From NCBI GenBank assembly GCA_902565325.1, contig CACFEM010000009.1, positions 1 to 25,325 on the forward strand: a stretch of DNA of 25,325 nt, read 5' to 3'. This document shows positions 17,016-25,325 of this stretch, one piece after another. Under the pieces are notes generated by a model. The model was not told the DNA's origin and made no database searches. It was given only the letters and a program-made list of their open reading frames with translations. Origin of the DNA: an uncultured Pelagibacteraceae bacterium. GTDB taxonomy: Bacteria > Pseudomonadota > Alphaproteobacteria > Pelagibacterales > Pelagibacteraceae. The position numbers and the translations under genes are program-made. How positions within the stretch are numbered: position 1 is the stretch's first letter; the number at the start of each line of letters is the position of its first letter.

Positions 17016-17766
17016 AAAAGTTATATTAATTATTGCTGCAATTTTTTTATCTGCATGTAATCAATTTGATCAAAATAATAAAAACTTAGTTTATATTAGT
17101 GATCAAAAGTATAGTAATACTGGATTTGCTTTAATTTATGATGATGAATTAAAAAAAGAAAAAAAAATATCCAAAAAAATCGATAATAGGTCTCTTTTAA
17201 TTTTTCATAATAAAATTAAAAAAAATTCATTTGTTAAAATTACCAATCCTATTAATGATAAATCCATTATAGCAGAAGTAATCTCTAATAACGTTAAATT
17301 CTCTACTTTTTATAACTCTGTAATTACGCAACGAATTGCTGAGGAGTTATCACTTGACCCTAAAGAACCTTATATCGATCTTGTTTTAATCTCAAAAAGT
17401 TCAACATTTGTAGCTAAAAAGGCAAAGACTTTTGATGAAGAGAAAAGTGTAGCTGAAAAAGCTCCTGTTGACGGAATTACCATAGATAATCTGGGTAAAG
17501 AAAAGACTAAAGAAGTCAAAATAAAAAAGCATAAATTTTTATATTCAATAAAGATTGCAGATTTTTATTACCGAGACTCAGCAGAAAATATGGTTAATAG
17601 AATAAAAGATGAGACAAATATAAAAAGATCTGTAATTAAGAAATTATCTAAAACTAAATATAGGGTATTATTGGGTCCATTTAATGATATAAAAAAACTA
17701 GAAAAATCATTTAACGAAATAAAAGTTTTAAATTTTGAAAATATAGAGATATTAAAAGATGTATAG
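17005..17766 (+). CDS. RlpA-position SPOR-domain lipoprotein with degenerate catalytic region
   Basis: The protein has 253 residues. Residues 1-18 are a lipoprotein signal with lipobox L-S-A-C18 and Asn at +2. The C-terminal part (about 178-252) looks like a SPOR domain, which binds denuded septal glycan: YSIKIADFYYRDSAENMVNR, then YRVLLGPFNDIKKLEKSF. The middle (about 68-133) resembles the RlpA double-psi barrel in layout: SFVKITNPINDKSIIAEVIS corresponds to the usual V-x-V-T-N-L-x-N-G-x-x-x-x-V-x-V-N-D-R-G-P strand pair. The DRGPF segment and the family histidine are missing, so lytic activity is doubtful. The slot between a transglycosylase and dacA is where alphaproteobacteria often carry rlpA. 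Confidence 0.72.
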   Translation: MNFKKVILIIAAIFLSACNQFDQNNKNLVYISDQKYSNTGFALIYDDELKKEKKISKKIDNRSLLIFHNKIKKNSFVKITNPINDKSIIAEVISNNVKFSTFYNSVITQRIAEELSLDPKEPYIDLVLISKSSTFVAKKAKTFDEEKSVAEKAPVDGITIDNLGKEKTKEVKIKKHKFLYSIKIADFYYRDSAENMVNRIKDETNIKRSVIKKLSKTKYRVLLGPFNDIKKLEKSFNEIKVLNFENIEILKDV

Positions 17767-18910
17767 AATATTATTAATTATAATTTTTTTTAGTTTTTCA
17801 TTAGCAAGTGTTTCAAAAGCTAATTTTGATGTAAATGCAAGAACTGCAATTTTACAAGATTACCATTCTGGAGAAATTCTCTATGAAAAAGAGCCAGATA
17901 TTTCAATTTATCCAGCTTCTATGACAAAAATAATGACAGCAATTATTGCTTTTGATTTGATAAAATCAGGCGATCTTAGTTTGGATGAAAAATTTATAAT
18001 ATCAGAGAGAGCTTGGAGACTATCTACATCTGGATATTCGTCGATGTTTATAATGGTAGGTGATCAAGTCTCTGTAGAAAATTTACTAAGAGGTATTATC
18101 GTTGCCTCAGGTAATGATGCATGTATTGCATTGGCTGAAGGTATAGCAGGTACTGAAGAAGAATTCGCAATTTTAATGACTGCTAAAGCAAAAGAATTAG
18201 GTATGGATAATACAAACTTTTCTAATTCATCAGGAATAAATGACCCTGATAACTACTCGACTGTTAGAGATATTTTAAAAATGTCTAGATATTTAATTAA
18301 AGAACATCCTGAATTTTACAAAATGTTTGCTGAAAAAGAATTTACCTGGGATAGGACAGGGGGCGATCCAATAACACAAGGAAATAGAAATCCATTGCTT
18401 TATAAAAACCTTGGAGCAGATGGAATAAAAACCGGTTATTTAGCAGTTGAAAAATATTCTTTAGCATCATCAATAGATAGAAATGGCAGAAGATTGATTG
18501 CTGTAGGAAGCGGTTTTAATTCAAAAAATGCTAGATCTAAAGAGAGCACAAAATTACTTACATTTGGTCTTACCAACTATGATCTTGTAGAAATAGCTAA
18601 AGCTAATAAACCATTACACAAAATTGATGTTTGGTTAGGAAAAGAGAATAGTGTGGAAGCATATACAAAGGAAGATATTTATAAAACAATCAAAAAAGCG
18701 AAAAAAAAACTTTTAAAAGTTGTTGTTAAGTATGATGGACCAGTCGAAGCACCAATTGAAAAAGATCAAAAAATAGCCACACTCAGAGTTGTTTATGATC
18801 AAGAACTTGTTGGTGAGTATGATTTACTTTCATCGAAAGAAATTAAAAAAGTTAATTTTTTTACAAGATTAATAAAATCAATAAATTATTTAATTTGGGG
18901 TGATGTCTAA
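17759..18910 (+). CDS. D-alanyl-D-alanine carboxypeptidase (PBP5/6 class)
   Basis: This serine carboxypeptidase (DacA/DacF type) removes the terminal D-Ala from peptidoglycan pentapeptides in the periplasm. It has 383 residues with a signal peptide at 1-21 (ending SKA-N). The active-site motifs are all present: S54-M-T-K57 (SxxK) in YPASMTKIMTA, S117-G-N119 (SxN) and K224-T-G226 (KTG) in GIKTGYLA. The C-terminal part (about 285-375) is the beta-rich PBP5-C domain, ending with a hydrophobic stretch that could act as a membrane anchor. It overlaps both neighbours by 8 bases, linking cell-wall trimming with the tmk-holB genes downstream. Confidence 0.95.
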   Translation: MYRILLIIIFFSFSLASVSKANFDVNARTAILQDYHSGEILYEKEPDISIYPASMTKIMTAIIAFDLIKSGDLSLDEKFIISERAWRLSTSGYSSMFIMVGDQVSVENLLRGIIVASGNDACIALAEGIAGTEEEFAILMTAKAKELGMDNTNFSNSSGINDPDNYSTVRDILKMSRYLIKEHPEFYKMFAEKEFTWDRTGGDPITQGNRNPLLYKNLGADGIKTGYLAVEKYSLASSIDRNGRRLIAVGSGFNSKNARSKESTKLLTFGLTNYDLVEIAKANKPLHKIDVWLGKENSVEAYTKEDIYKTIKKAKKKLLKVVVKYDGPVEAPIEKDQKIATLRVVYDQELVGEYDLLSSKEIKKVNFFTRLIKSINYLIWGDV

Positions 18911-19517
18911 AAAACCCATCATTGTTTTTGAGGGTATAGAGGGCAGTGGTAAAAGTTACCATATAAATAAAGTATCTAAATATTTAGATAAAAAGAAAAT
19001 TAATTATATAAAGATAAGAGAACCAGGTGGTAGTTTAAATTCTGAAAAAATAAGAAGATTAATTTTAAATAAAAAATCTAATTTTAACATGTATACTGAT
19101 TTACTTTTATATTTAGCAGCGCGTAGTGAAAATATAAACCTTATAAAAAAATCATACAAAAAAAAAATTATTCTGATTGATAGATTTACAGACTCAACTA
19201 TTGCATATCAGCATTATGGTATGGGTGTTGATTTAAACATTATAAATATCATAAATAAATTTCTATTAAAAAATATTAAAGTAAACTTTACTTTTCTCAA
19301 TGTTGTAAATAAAAAAAATCTATTTCAAAGATTAAAAAATAGGAAATCTCTCAATCGATATGATCAGTTTGATATGAATTTTTATAATAAAGTTCAAAAA
19401 GGTTTTTTGAAATTAGCTAAATCGAATAAAAAATCATACAAAGTAATTGATTCTAATTTAGATATAAAAATAAATGAAGATTTAATAATAAATCAAATTA
19501 AAAAATTAATTAAATGA
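18903..19517 (+). CDS. tmk: Thymidylate kinase
   Basis: Tmk phosphorylates dTMP to dTDP with ATP, an essential step to dTTP. From the ATG at 18903 it has 204 residues; a GTG immediately upstream (18900) would add one. The P-loop is EGIEGSGKSY, with Lys17 kept and Ser-Tyr following instead of the common Thr-Thr. IREPGG gives the dTMP-binding arginine, and LIDRFTDSTIAYQHYG corresponds to the DRY/F motif. The lid-like segment (RLKNRKSLNRYDQFD) is lysine-rich. The usual Tmk acidic residues after the lid arginine are partly retained. The start lies within dacA and the stop overlaps holB by 4 bases (ATGA). Confidence 0.93.
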   Translation: MSKKPIIVFEGIEGSGKSYHINKVSKYLDKKKINYIKIREPGGSLNSEKIRRLILNKKSNFNMYTDLLLYLAARSENINLIKKSYKKKIILIDRFTDSTIAYQHYGMGVDLNIINIINKFLLKNIKVNFTFLNVVNKKNLFQRLKNRKSLNRYDQFDMNFYNKVQKGFLKLAKSNKKSYKVIDSNLDIKINEDLIINQIKKLIK

Positions 19518-20443
19518 ATTTAAATCCGATAACTCAAATAAATTTATTTGAGCACAAAGAAATTTTTAATCAATTATATAAATTATCTAAAAACGATACT
19601 TTGCCTAATAAAATTCTTTTATCTGGTGAAAAAGGTATTGGAAAATCAACATTAGCATATCATTTAATTAATCTTGTATTATCGGAAAATGAAGAACATC
19701 CATATGATTATGAAAATAATAAAATTAATCCAGATAATAAGTCATACAAACTTATACGAAATAAATCTAATCCAAATTTTTACTTAATTGATGTCTTGGA
19801 GGAAAAAAAAAATATTGATATAAATCAAATTAGGGAATTGATAATAAATCTTAATAAATCCTCATTTAATAATAAAAAGAGATTTGTTTTAATTGATAAT
19901 ATTGAATTGTTAAACTTAAATTCCATTAATGCTTTGTTAAAAATTTTAGAAGAACCTAATGAAAATATAAATTTTGTTTTAATAAATAATAATAAAAGAG
20001 TGCTACCAACTCTTAAATCTAGATGTTTAAATTTCAAAGTTTTTTTAACTAAAGATCAGTCTATTAGAATTGTTAATCAATTATTAAACGATGAAATAAA
20101 TACTATTATCAATAACAAGTTATTTGATTATTATGCAACTCCTGGAAAATTATTTAAATTAATTAAGTTATCTGAAGAATATAACTTAGATCTTGTTAAT
20201 TTTGATTTAAACACAACACTAACAACCATAATTAAAAATAAAATTTATAAAAAAGATAAATCAATTATTGAAATCATTTATTCTTTTATTGAACTTTATT
20301 TTAGAAACAATATATCTAGCAAAAATATTAATTTACTAAAGTCATACTATTATTTTTTAGAAAAAATTAATAATACTAGAATTTATAATTTAGATGAGGA
20401 AACATTATTTATGGAATTTGAGGATAAAATACTAAATGGATAA
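19514..20443 (+). CDS. holB: DNA polymerase III delta' subunit (clamp loader)
   Basis: The delta' subunit is part of the clamp loader that puts the beta sliding clamp on DNA. It has 309 residues. Like an AAA+ protein, it has a P-loop GEKGIGKST (38-46), then the conserved IDNIELLNLNSINALLKILE, the EEP turn and the sensor block LPTLKSRCLNFKV. The zinc-binding cysteine cluster found in E. coli delta' between the Walker motifs is not seen, as in some alphaproteobacterial homologues. The C-terminal third is highly diverged and lysine/asparagine-rich. Tight overlap with tmk (4 bases) and metG (8 bases) and the tmk-holB order support the identification. Confidence 0.9.
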   Translation: MNLNPITQINLFEHKEIFNQLYKLSKNDTLPNKILLSGEKGIGKSTLAYHLINLVLSENEEHPYDYENNKINPDNKSYKLIRNKSNPNFYLIDVLEEKKNIDINQIRELIINLNKSSFNNKKRFVLIDNIELLNLNSINALLKILEEPNENINFVLINNNKRVLPTLKSRCLNFKVFLTKDQSIRIVNQLLNDEINTIINNKLFDYYATPGKLFKLIKLSEEYNLDLVNFDLNTTLTTIIKNKIYKKDKSIIEIIYSFIELYFRNNISSKNINLLKSYYYFLEKINNTRIYNLDEETLFMEFEDKILNG

Positions 20444-21977
20444 AACTTATTATATTACTACGCCTATTTACTACCCGTCAGCTAAGCCTCATATGGGTCA
20501 TGCTTATTCAAGCATTATCGCAGATTTTTTTGCAAGATTTAAAATAATTGATGATTATCAAGTTCATTTTCTTACTGGTACAGACGAACATGGATTAAAA
20601 ATTCAAAGATCTGCAGAAAAAGCAGGGAAGGAGCCTTTAGCGTTTTGTGATCAAATTAGTCAAACCTTTAGAGATCTTTCAGATACTTTGAATTTATCTA
20701 ATACTGATTTTATAAGAACTACAGAAGCTAGACATAAAAAAACAGTTCAACATCTTTGGAATGAACTTGAAAAAAATGATGATATATACTTATCAAACTA
20801 TTCTGGATGGTATTCAGTATCAGATGAAGCCTTTTATAACGAAGATGAAATTGAGGAATTAGATGAAAAAAAAATTGCTATATCATCAAAATCTCCTGTT
20901 GAATGGATTGAGGAAGAATCTTATTTTTTTAGACTTTCAAAGTGGGAAAAACCGTTATTAAAATATTATGAAGCTAATCCGGATTTTATTGCTCCTCAAT
21001 CTAGGAAAAATGAAGTTATTAGTTTTGTAAAAAGTGGTCTTAAAGATCTTTCTGTTAGTAGAAAAAGTTTTTCATGGGGCATACCTGTTCCAAATAATAA
21101 AAACCACGTGATATATGTTTGGCTCGATGCTTTAACAAATTATTTGAGTGCATTAAACTATCCTAATACAAATGATGATTTGTTTAAAAAATTTTGGCCA
21201 GCTTCAATACATTTAATTGGAAAAGATATACTTAGATTCCATGCTGTTTATTGGCCTGCCTTTTTATTAGCAGCAAAAATTGATTTACCAAAGAGAGTTT
21301 TTGGGCATGGATGGATATTATCAGGGGAAGAAAAAATGTCTAAATCTAAAGGAAATATTCTTGATCCACTTGAAATAATTAAAGAGTATGGTCTAGATCC
21401 TTTAAGGTACTACTTAATTAAAGAAGTTTCTTTTGGGAATGATGGAAATATATCTCAAGAAAGACTAGAAGATTGTATTAATAGTGATCTAGCCAACAAT
21501 TATGGAAATTTATGTCAACGTGTAACTGCTTTTGCAATAAAAAATTGTAATGGAAAAATTCCACTAGAAATTAAATTTCATGATGAAGATTTACTAATAC
21601 TAAATAAGTATAAAGATAATTTAGATAATATTAGGTTACAAATTGACAATCAAAATATTAATTTTTACATTGATTATATTGTAAATTCTCTTTTTGAAGC
21701 TAACAAATATTTTAATGATCAAGAACCATGGAAAAAGAAAGATGATATAATTAGATTAAATACTATTGTTTACACTACTTTAGAAATTGTAAGAAAAATA
21801 AGTTTTTTACTATATCCAATTATTCCTGAATCATCTTTAAAGGCATTAAAGATTTTTGATATTGAAGAAAAAAATATAAAATTAGATTCAGTTTCTAATA
21901 ATGAGTATTTAACAAAAGGTAATAATATTAATAAAATAGATATACTTTTTAAAAAAATAGAGAAAAACAATGATTGA
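20436..21977 (+). CDS. metG: Methionyl-tRNA synthetase
   Basis: MetG charges tRNA-Met with methionine, for both initiation and elongation. It has 513 residues, shorter than E. coli MetG (677) because the C-terminal tRNA-binding domain is absent. The class I motifs are P-H-M-G-H22 (HIGH, in PSAKPHMGHAYSSIIADFFA) and K300-M-S-K-S304 in GEEKMSKSKGNILDP. FLTGTDEHG and VYVWLDALTNYL are further family blocks. The zinc-knuckle cysteines of the MetG1 type are missing in the CP1 region (YSGWYSVSDEAFYNEDE), as in the zinc-free alphaproteobacterial type. It overlaps holB and tatD by 8 bases each. Confidence 0.96.
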   Translation: MDKTYYITTPIYYPSAKPHMGHAYSSIIADFFARFKIIDDYQVHFLTGTDEHGLKIQRSAEKAGKEPLAFCDQISQTFRDLSDTLNLSNTDFIRTTEARHKKTVQHLWNELEKNDDIYLSNYSGWYSVSDEAFYNEDEIEELDEKKIAISSKSPVEWIEEESYFFRLSKWEKPLLKYYEANPDFIAPQSRKNEVISFVKSGLKDLSVSRKSFSWGIPVPNNKNHVIYVWLDALTNYLSALNYPNTNDDLFKKFWPASIHLIGKDILRFHAVYWPAFLLAAKIDLPKRVFGHGWILSGEEKMSKSKGNILDPLEIIKEYGLDPLRYYLIKEVSFGNDGNISQERLEDCINSDLANNYGNLCQRVTAFAIKNCNGKIPLEIKFHDEDLLILNKYKDNLDNIRLQIDNQNINFYIDYIVNSLFEANKYFNDQEPWKKKDDIIRLNTIVYTTLEIVRKISFLLYPIIPESSLKALKIFDIEEKNIKLDSVSNNEYLTKGNNINKIDILFKKIEKNND

Positions 21978-22731
21978 CTCACACTGCCATCTAGATCATG
22001 AGCCATTGTTAAGTGATTTAGCTAATGTAATACAAAGATCAAAAGAAGTTGGTATAGAAAAATTATTAACTATCTCAACTTCGTTTGAAAGTTTTTCTAG
22101 AGTAAAAGATTTAATTAATAAAGATGAGATGATCTATGGTACTATTGGCATTCATCCTCATGAAAGCTCTACAGATATTATCACTTCAAAGCAGATCATT
22201 GAAAGTCTCAATGAAAACTCAAAAATTATTGGAATTGGAGAAACTGGGTTAGATTTTTATTATAATAATAGTGAAAAAGATAAGCAGATAGCAAGTTTTA
22301 AAGAACATATAGATGCATCCATAAAAACAAGTATTCCATTAATTGTTCATTCAAGAGATGCAGAGAAAGAGACTTTTGAGATTTTAAATGAATATAAAAA
22401 TGAAAACCTTAAAATTTTGATGCATTGTTTTACTGGGTCTAAAGAATTTTCAGAAAAACTAATGACTTTAAATTCATTCTTTTCAGCAAGCGGTATCATT
22501 ACTTTTAAAAACTCATTGGAATTACAAGATACATTCAAATCTATTCCAATGGATAATATCTTGATTGAGACTGATAGTCCTTTTTTAGCACCCGTTCCTA
22601 AAAGAGGAAAAAAAAATGAACCATCATTCATTGATTTTACTGCTACAAAATTAGCTGAAATTAAAAATATATCTAAAGGAGATCTTATAAAAAAAACTAC
22701 AGATAACTTTAATAAACTATTTTTTAATTGA
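21970..22731 (+). CDS. tatD: TatD-family metal-dependent DNase
   Basis: TatD enzymes are cytosolic TIM-barrel metal-dependent hydrolases with exonuclease activity, implicated in DNA repair and turnover. It has 253 residues, normal. The metal ligands are all visible: H5-x-H7 in DSHCHLD, E91 in IGETGLDFYY, H127 in LIVHSRDA, H152 in MHCFTGS and D202 in ETDSPFLAPVP. RGKKNEPSFI near the C-terminus is the usual end block. The start overlaps metG by 8 bases. The order metG-tatD-MBL is common in alphaproteobacteria and suggests a shared transcript. Confidence 0.95.
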   Translation: MIDSHCHLDHEPLLSDLANVIQRSKEVGIEKLLTISTSFESFSRVKDLINKDEMIYGTIGIHPHESSTDIITSKQIIESLNENSKIIGIGETGLDFYYNNSEKDKQIASFKEHIDASIKTSIPLIVHSRDAEKETFEILNEYKNENLKILMHCFTGSKEFSEKLMTLNSFFSASGIITFKNSLELQDTFKSIPMDNILIETDSPFLAPVPKRGKKNEPSFIDFTATKLAEIKNISKGDLIKKTTDNFNKLFFN

Positions 22732-22736
22732 AATTA

Positions 22737-23507
22737 ATGAAATTTATTATTTTAGGCTGTGGTAGTTCAATGGGTGTACCAAGACCAGATGGTTTCTTTG
22801 GAAATTGTGATCCTAATAATAAAAAAAATTATAGAACAAGATGTTCAGCATTAATTAAAACCACAGATGAAAATATTCTTATAGATACGTCTCCTGACCT
22901 ACGTCAGCAGCTTTTAAGACATAAAGTAAAAAAAATTCATAAAGTATTATATTCTCATATGCATGGTGATCAAACTCATGGAATAAATGATTTGAGATCT
23001 TTTTATATAAATAGCAAAAAACAACTTGATGTTTACGCTGATAAATTTACCTCCAAATATCTCAATACTACATTTTCTTATATTTTTAAAAGTTATTCAA
23101 AAGAATATCCTGCAACACTAAAACTTAATAAATTGCCTAAAAAAATATTTACTAAAAATAATAATAAAAAAATTAGCATTCAATCAATTATAGTTCAACA
23201 TGGTAAAGTAAAATCAAATTGCTTTATAATTAATAAAAAATTAGCTTACATTAGTGATGTAAGTAAAATTTATAACAAAGATCATAAATATTTTAGAAAT
23301 CTTCAATATTTAATTATTGATTGCTTATGGTACAATTATCATCCATCACATTTTAATTTAGAAACTTCACTTGCTGTAATTAAAAAATTCAAACCAAAAA
23401 AAGCTATTCTTACTAATTTATCACCAGTATTAGATTATAAAGTACTTAAAAAAATGATGCCTAAAAATGTTGTTCCAGCACATGATGGATTAACAATAAA
23501 CTTATAA
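22737..23507 (+). CDS. MBL-fold (PhnP-like) hydrolase with altered metal site 2
   Basis: This 256-residue metallo-beta-lactamase-fold protein is of the PhnP-like phosphodiesterase type that follows tatD in alphaproteobacteria. I chose the ATG at 22737 because MKFIILGCGSSMGVPRP is the normal family start; an upstream TTG at 22728 would add three residues. The motif reads H74-M-H-G-D78-Q79, with Gln where the HxHxDH motif has His. Site 1 residues H155 and the bridging D174 (YISDVS) are present. The expected last site-2 histidine in the LTN-x-H block is Ser229. H249 in PAHDG is kept. Substrate is unknown. It ends tail to tail, overlapping the peroxidase gene by 6 bases. Confidence 0.85.
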   Translation: MKFIILGCGSSMGVPRPDGFFGNCDPNNKKNYRTRCSALIKTTDENILIDTSPDLRQQLLRHKVKKIHKVLYSHMHGDQTHGINDLRSFYINSKKQLDVYADKFTSKYLNTTFSYIFKSYSKEYPATLKLNKLPKKIFTKNNNKKISIQSIIVQHGKVKSNCFIINKKLAYISDVSKIYNKDHKYFRNLQYLIIDCLWYNYHPSHFNLETSLAVIKKFKPKKAILTNLSPVLDYKVLKKMMPKNVVPAHDGLTINL

Positions 23508-24044
23508 GTTATTTTCTATAGCTTTAATTATTTTTTTTGAAGTTGGTTTTGTAAATGATGCGAATGTATCTTGAACTTTACCTTCTTTATTAATTAAAAT
23601 TTTATGAAAATTCCACTTAGGTTCTGCCGACTTACCATGATTTTCTTTTGCCCATTTAAAAAGTTCATGAGCATCTTTGCCTTTAACTTCAGTTAATGTC
23701 GTAAGAGGAAAGTTAATATTAAAATTTACTTCACAAAATTCTTTAATATCAGCATTATTATTTTTTTCTTGATTAAACGAATTAGACGGAACACCAAGAA
23801 CAATTAAACCTTTTTCTTTATATAAATCCCACAATTCTTGTAATTCATCATATTGTTTTGTAAATCCACAGTAACTTGCTGTATTTACAACTAATATAAC
23901 TTTGTTTTTGTAATCTTTAAAATTAATTGTCTCGCCAGTTATACTCTCTATAGTGAAATCATAAATTTTTTTTTCGTAGTTTGCAGTAGCTGATGTTTTG
24001 AAAAAAATCATAACAATAAATAATAGAAATATTACTTTTCTCAT
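23502..24044 (-). CDS. Glutathione peroxidase-family thiol peroxidase, exported
   Basis: Proteins of this family reduce hydrogen or organic peroxides using a cysteine. It has 180 residues with an N-terminal signal peptide (about 1-21, TSATA-N), placing it in the periplasm. The peroxidatic cysteine is C59 in NTASYCGFTKQYDELQ. C104 in IKEFCEVNF lines up with the resolving cysteine of E. coli BtuE, so thioredoxin-type recycling is more likely than glutathione. Catalytic-tetrad residues Q92 (SFNQE) and the Trp in PKWNFHKILI are kept. The usual PCNQF block reads PSNSF. The ATG overlaps the nhaA stop by 4 bases (ATGA), so it is probably cotranscribed with nhaA. Confidence 0.92.
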   Translation of the reverse strand: MRKVIFLLFIVMIFFKTSATANYEKKIYDFTIESITGETINFKDYKNKVILVVNTASYCGFTKQYDELQELWDLYKEKGLIVLGVPSNSFNQEKNNNADIKEFCEVNFNINFPLTTLTEVKGKDAHELFKWAKENHGKSAEPKWNFHKILINKEGKVQDTFASFTKPTSKKIIKAIENNL

Positions 24045-25222
24045 TTATTAGGTTTATTTGGTGTAAGTAATATTAAAAAATAACCAAATAAAGTTGATAA
24101 CAATGATCCAGTTAATACGCCTATTTTTACACCATCCATATATTGCATGTTTTCTACAAAAGCTAAATTTCCAACAAATAAACTCATAGTAAAACCAATC
24201 CCAGTAAGAACTCCTACGCCATAAAAATTATACCAACTTGTATCATTTGGCATTTGAGCCACTTTCAATTTTATTGAAACATATGAGAAGACAAAAACAC
24301 CTAATTGTTTACCAAGGAATAATCCTAAAACGATTCCAAGGGGAACCTTATCAAGTAATGAAGCGAACGATAAACCGTCAAGAGATACTCCAGCATTTGC
24401 AAATGCAAATAAAGGCATTATTCCGAAAGCAACATATGGACTAATTGCATGTTCAATTTTTATTAATAAAGAAAAATCTTTTTCTTTTTTTCTATGAGGA
24501 ATTGTCATGGCTAACAAGACGCCAGCGATAGTAGCATGTATTCCTGAGTTATGCGTAAAATCCCAGAGAAATAGTCCTACAACTAAATAAGGTAGAAACT
24601 TTTTAATGTTAAATTTGTTAATTAATAACAAAACAATAAAAGCTAATAACATTAAAGTTAAATACTTAATACTCAAATCTCCAGAGTAGAATAGGGCGAT
24701 GATTACTATTGCTCCTAAGTCATCAATTATAGCTAATGCAGTTAAAAATACTTTTAATGACAAAGGAACTCTTTTACCCAACAAAGATAAAACCCCTAAT
24801 GAAAATGCAATATCTGTAGCAGATGGAATTGCCCATCCATTTAAAGTTTCACTATCACCCAAATTTATAAAAACATAAAACAGTGCAGGAACCAACATTC
24901 CTCCTACTGCAGCTATTATTGGTAATAAAGCTTGTTTAATATTAGAAAGTTCACCTTGTAAAAATTCTCTTTTAATTTCTAAAGTAACAAAGAAAAAAAA
25001 GATTGCCATCAAAGCATCATTGATCCAATGTAATACTGATAATTTTAATCCAAAATTATTAATACCTATAAATAAATACTTATTTAAAGTAGCAAAATAT
25101 AAATTTGCTAGCCCAGAATTGCTTATAAATAATGCAATTATTGCAGCAAACAACAATACAAGTCCACTTGCAGCTTCTAATTTAAAAAACCATCTAAAAG
25201 GCTTAGATATATAATTAATCAT
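24041..25222 (-). CDS. nhaA: NhaA, Na+/H+ antiporter
   Basis: NhaA exchanges sodium for protons across the inner membrane, important for pH and salt balance in a marine setting. It has 393 residues (E. coli 388) and about twelve hydrophobic segments. The ion-binding aspartates are D167-D168 in LAIIDDLGAIVIIALF, matching E. coli D163/D164, and D137 in PSATDIAFSLGVL matches D133. NDALMAIFFFFVTLEIKREF is the family's early signature, and LGKQLGVF contains the lysine equivalent to K300. Its last bases overlap the peroxidase start. Upstream, 103 bp to the window edge hold only A+T-rich sequence. Confidence 0.97.
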   Translation of the reverse strand: MINYISKPFRWFFKLEAASGLVLLFAAIIALFISNSGLANLYFATLNKYLFIGINNFGLKLSVLHWINDALMAIFFFFVTLEIKREFLQGELSNIKQALLPIIAAVGGMLVPALFYVFINLGDSETLNGWAIPSATDIAFSLGVLSLLGKRVPLSLKVFLTALAIIDDLGAIVIIALFYSGDLSIKYLTLMLLAFIVLLLINKFNIKKFLPYLVVGLFLWDFTHNSGIHATIAGVLLAMTIPHRKKEKDFSLLIKIEHAISPYVAFGIMPLFAFANAGVSLDGLSFASLLDKVPLGIVLGLFLGKQLGVFVFSYVSIKLKVAQMPNDTSWYNFYGVGVLTGIGFTMSLFVGNLAFVENMQYMDGVKIGVLTGSLLSTLFGYFLILLTPNKPNK

Positions 25223-25325
25223 AAAAAATTAAATTAGGTCTATAATAAATAGTTTTATATCTTGCAATGTTTCAAAAAGGTTAAATAGTATAATTTCTAA
25301 TCTTGGAAAAACATTAATTAGTGGA

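Noticed and set aside
25223..25325. Possible start of a further plus-strand gene after nhaA (TATAAT at 25289-25294; open frame to the window edge)
   Set aside because: The open frame contains no ATG, GTG or TTG and no good -35 is spaced correctly. With about 100 bp visible nothing can be supported.

Overview
The window is a gene-dense, strongly A+T-rich (roughly 70% by eye) stretch of bacterial chromosome. Spacers are tiny, start and stop codons often overlap, lysine-, asparagine- and isoleucine-rich proteins dominate, and few genes have a Shine-Dalgarno sequence. Protein motifs and gene order (secD-secF; divergent uvrA/ssb followed by gyrA; DUF502/recG/sdhE; and the run transglycosylase-rlpA-like-dacA-tmk-holB-metG-tatD-MBL) point to an alphaproteobacterium with a streamlined genome, most likely of the SAR11/Pelagibacterales type. 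This is inferred from content and gene order; no rRNA gene is present to confirm it.

Layout. 1-2105 (+): the 3' part of secD and all of secF, coupled by TAATG. 2107-5612 (-): uvrA followed by a PuuD-type membrane protein. 5613-5700: divergent promoter region with a palindrome over an extended -10. 5701-10903 (+): ssb, gyrA, coaD, an exported cyclophilin and tgt. 10904-11063: promoter, palindrome and tRNA-Lys(TTT). 11073-11900 (-): an M48 metalloprotease with a Tat/lipoprotein-like leader. 11932-12009 (+): a 25-codon hydrophobic ORF. 12018-12635 (+): a DUF502 membrane protein, meeting recG (-) tail to tail. sdhE (+) lies 25 bp from recG and abuts tRNA-Ser(TGA) on the minus strand. 15149-23507 (+): a run of nine overlapping genes, rarD to an MBL-fold hydrolase, covering envelope remodelling, dTMP synthesis, the replisome clamp loader, methionyl-tRNA charging and TatD. 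23502-25222 (-): nhaA followed by a thiol peroxidase of the GPx family. The last 103 bp hold no gene I can support. No gap without a gene exceeds 300 bp.

The genes cover core housekeeping: protein export, DNA repair and topology, CoA synthesis, tRNA modification and charging, peptidoglycan turnover, and Na+/H+ balance. I see no transposase, integrase, phage gene, CRISPR array, toxin-antitoxin pair or defence island, and no undescribed multi-gene system. The interesting signals are small. Several conserved enzymes have lost metal-site residues while keeping the rest of the active site (Tgt zinc site, MBL metal site 2, one UvrA zinc cysteine). An RlpA-position protein has lost its catalytic motif. 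There is one candidate microprotein, one candidate dual-start cyclophilin and two palindromes placed over promoters.
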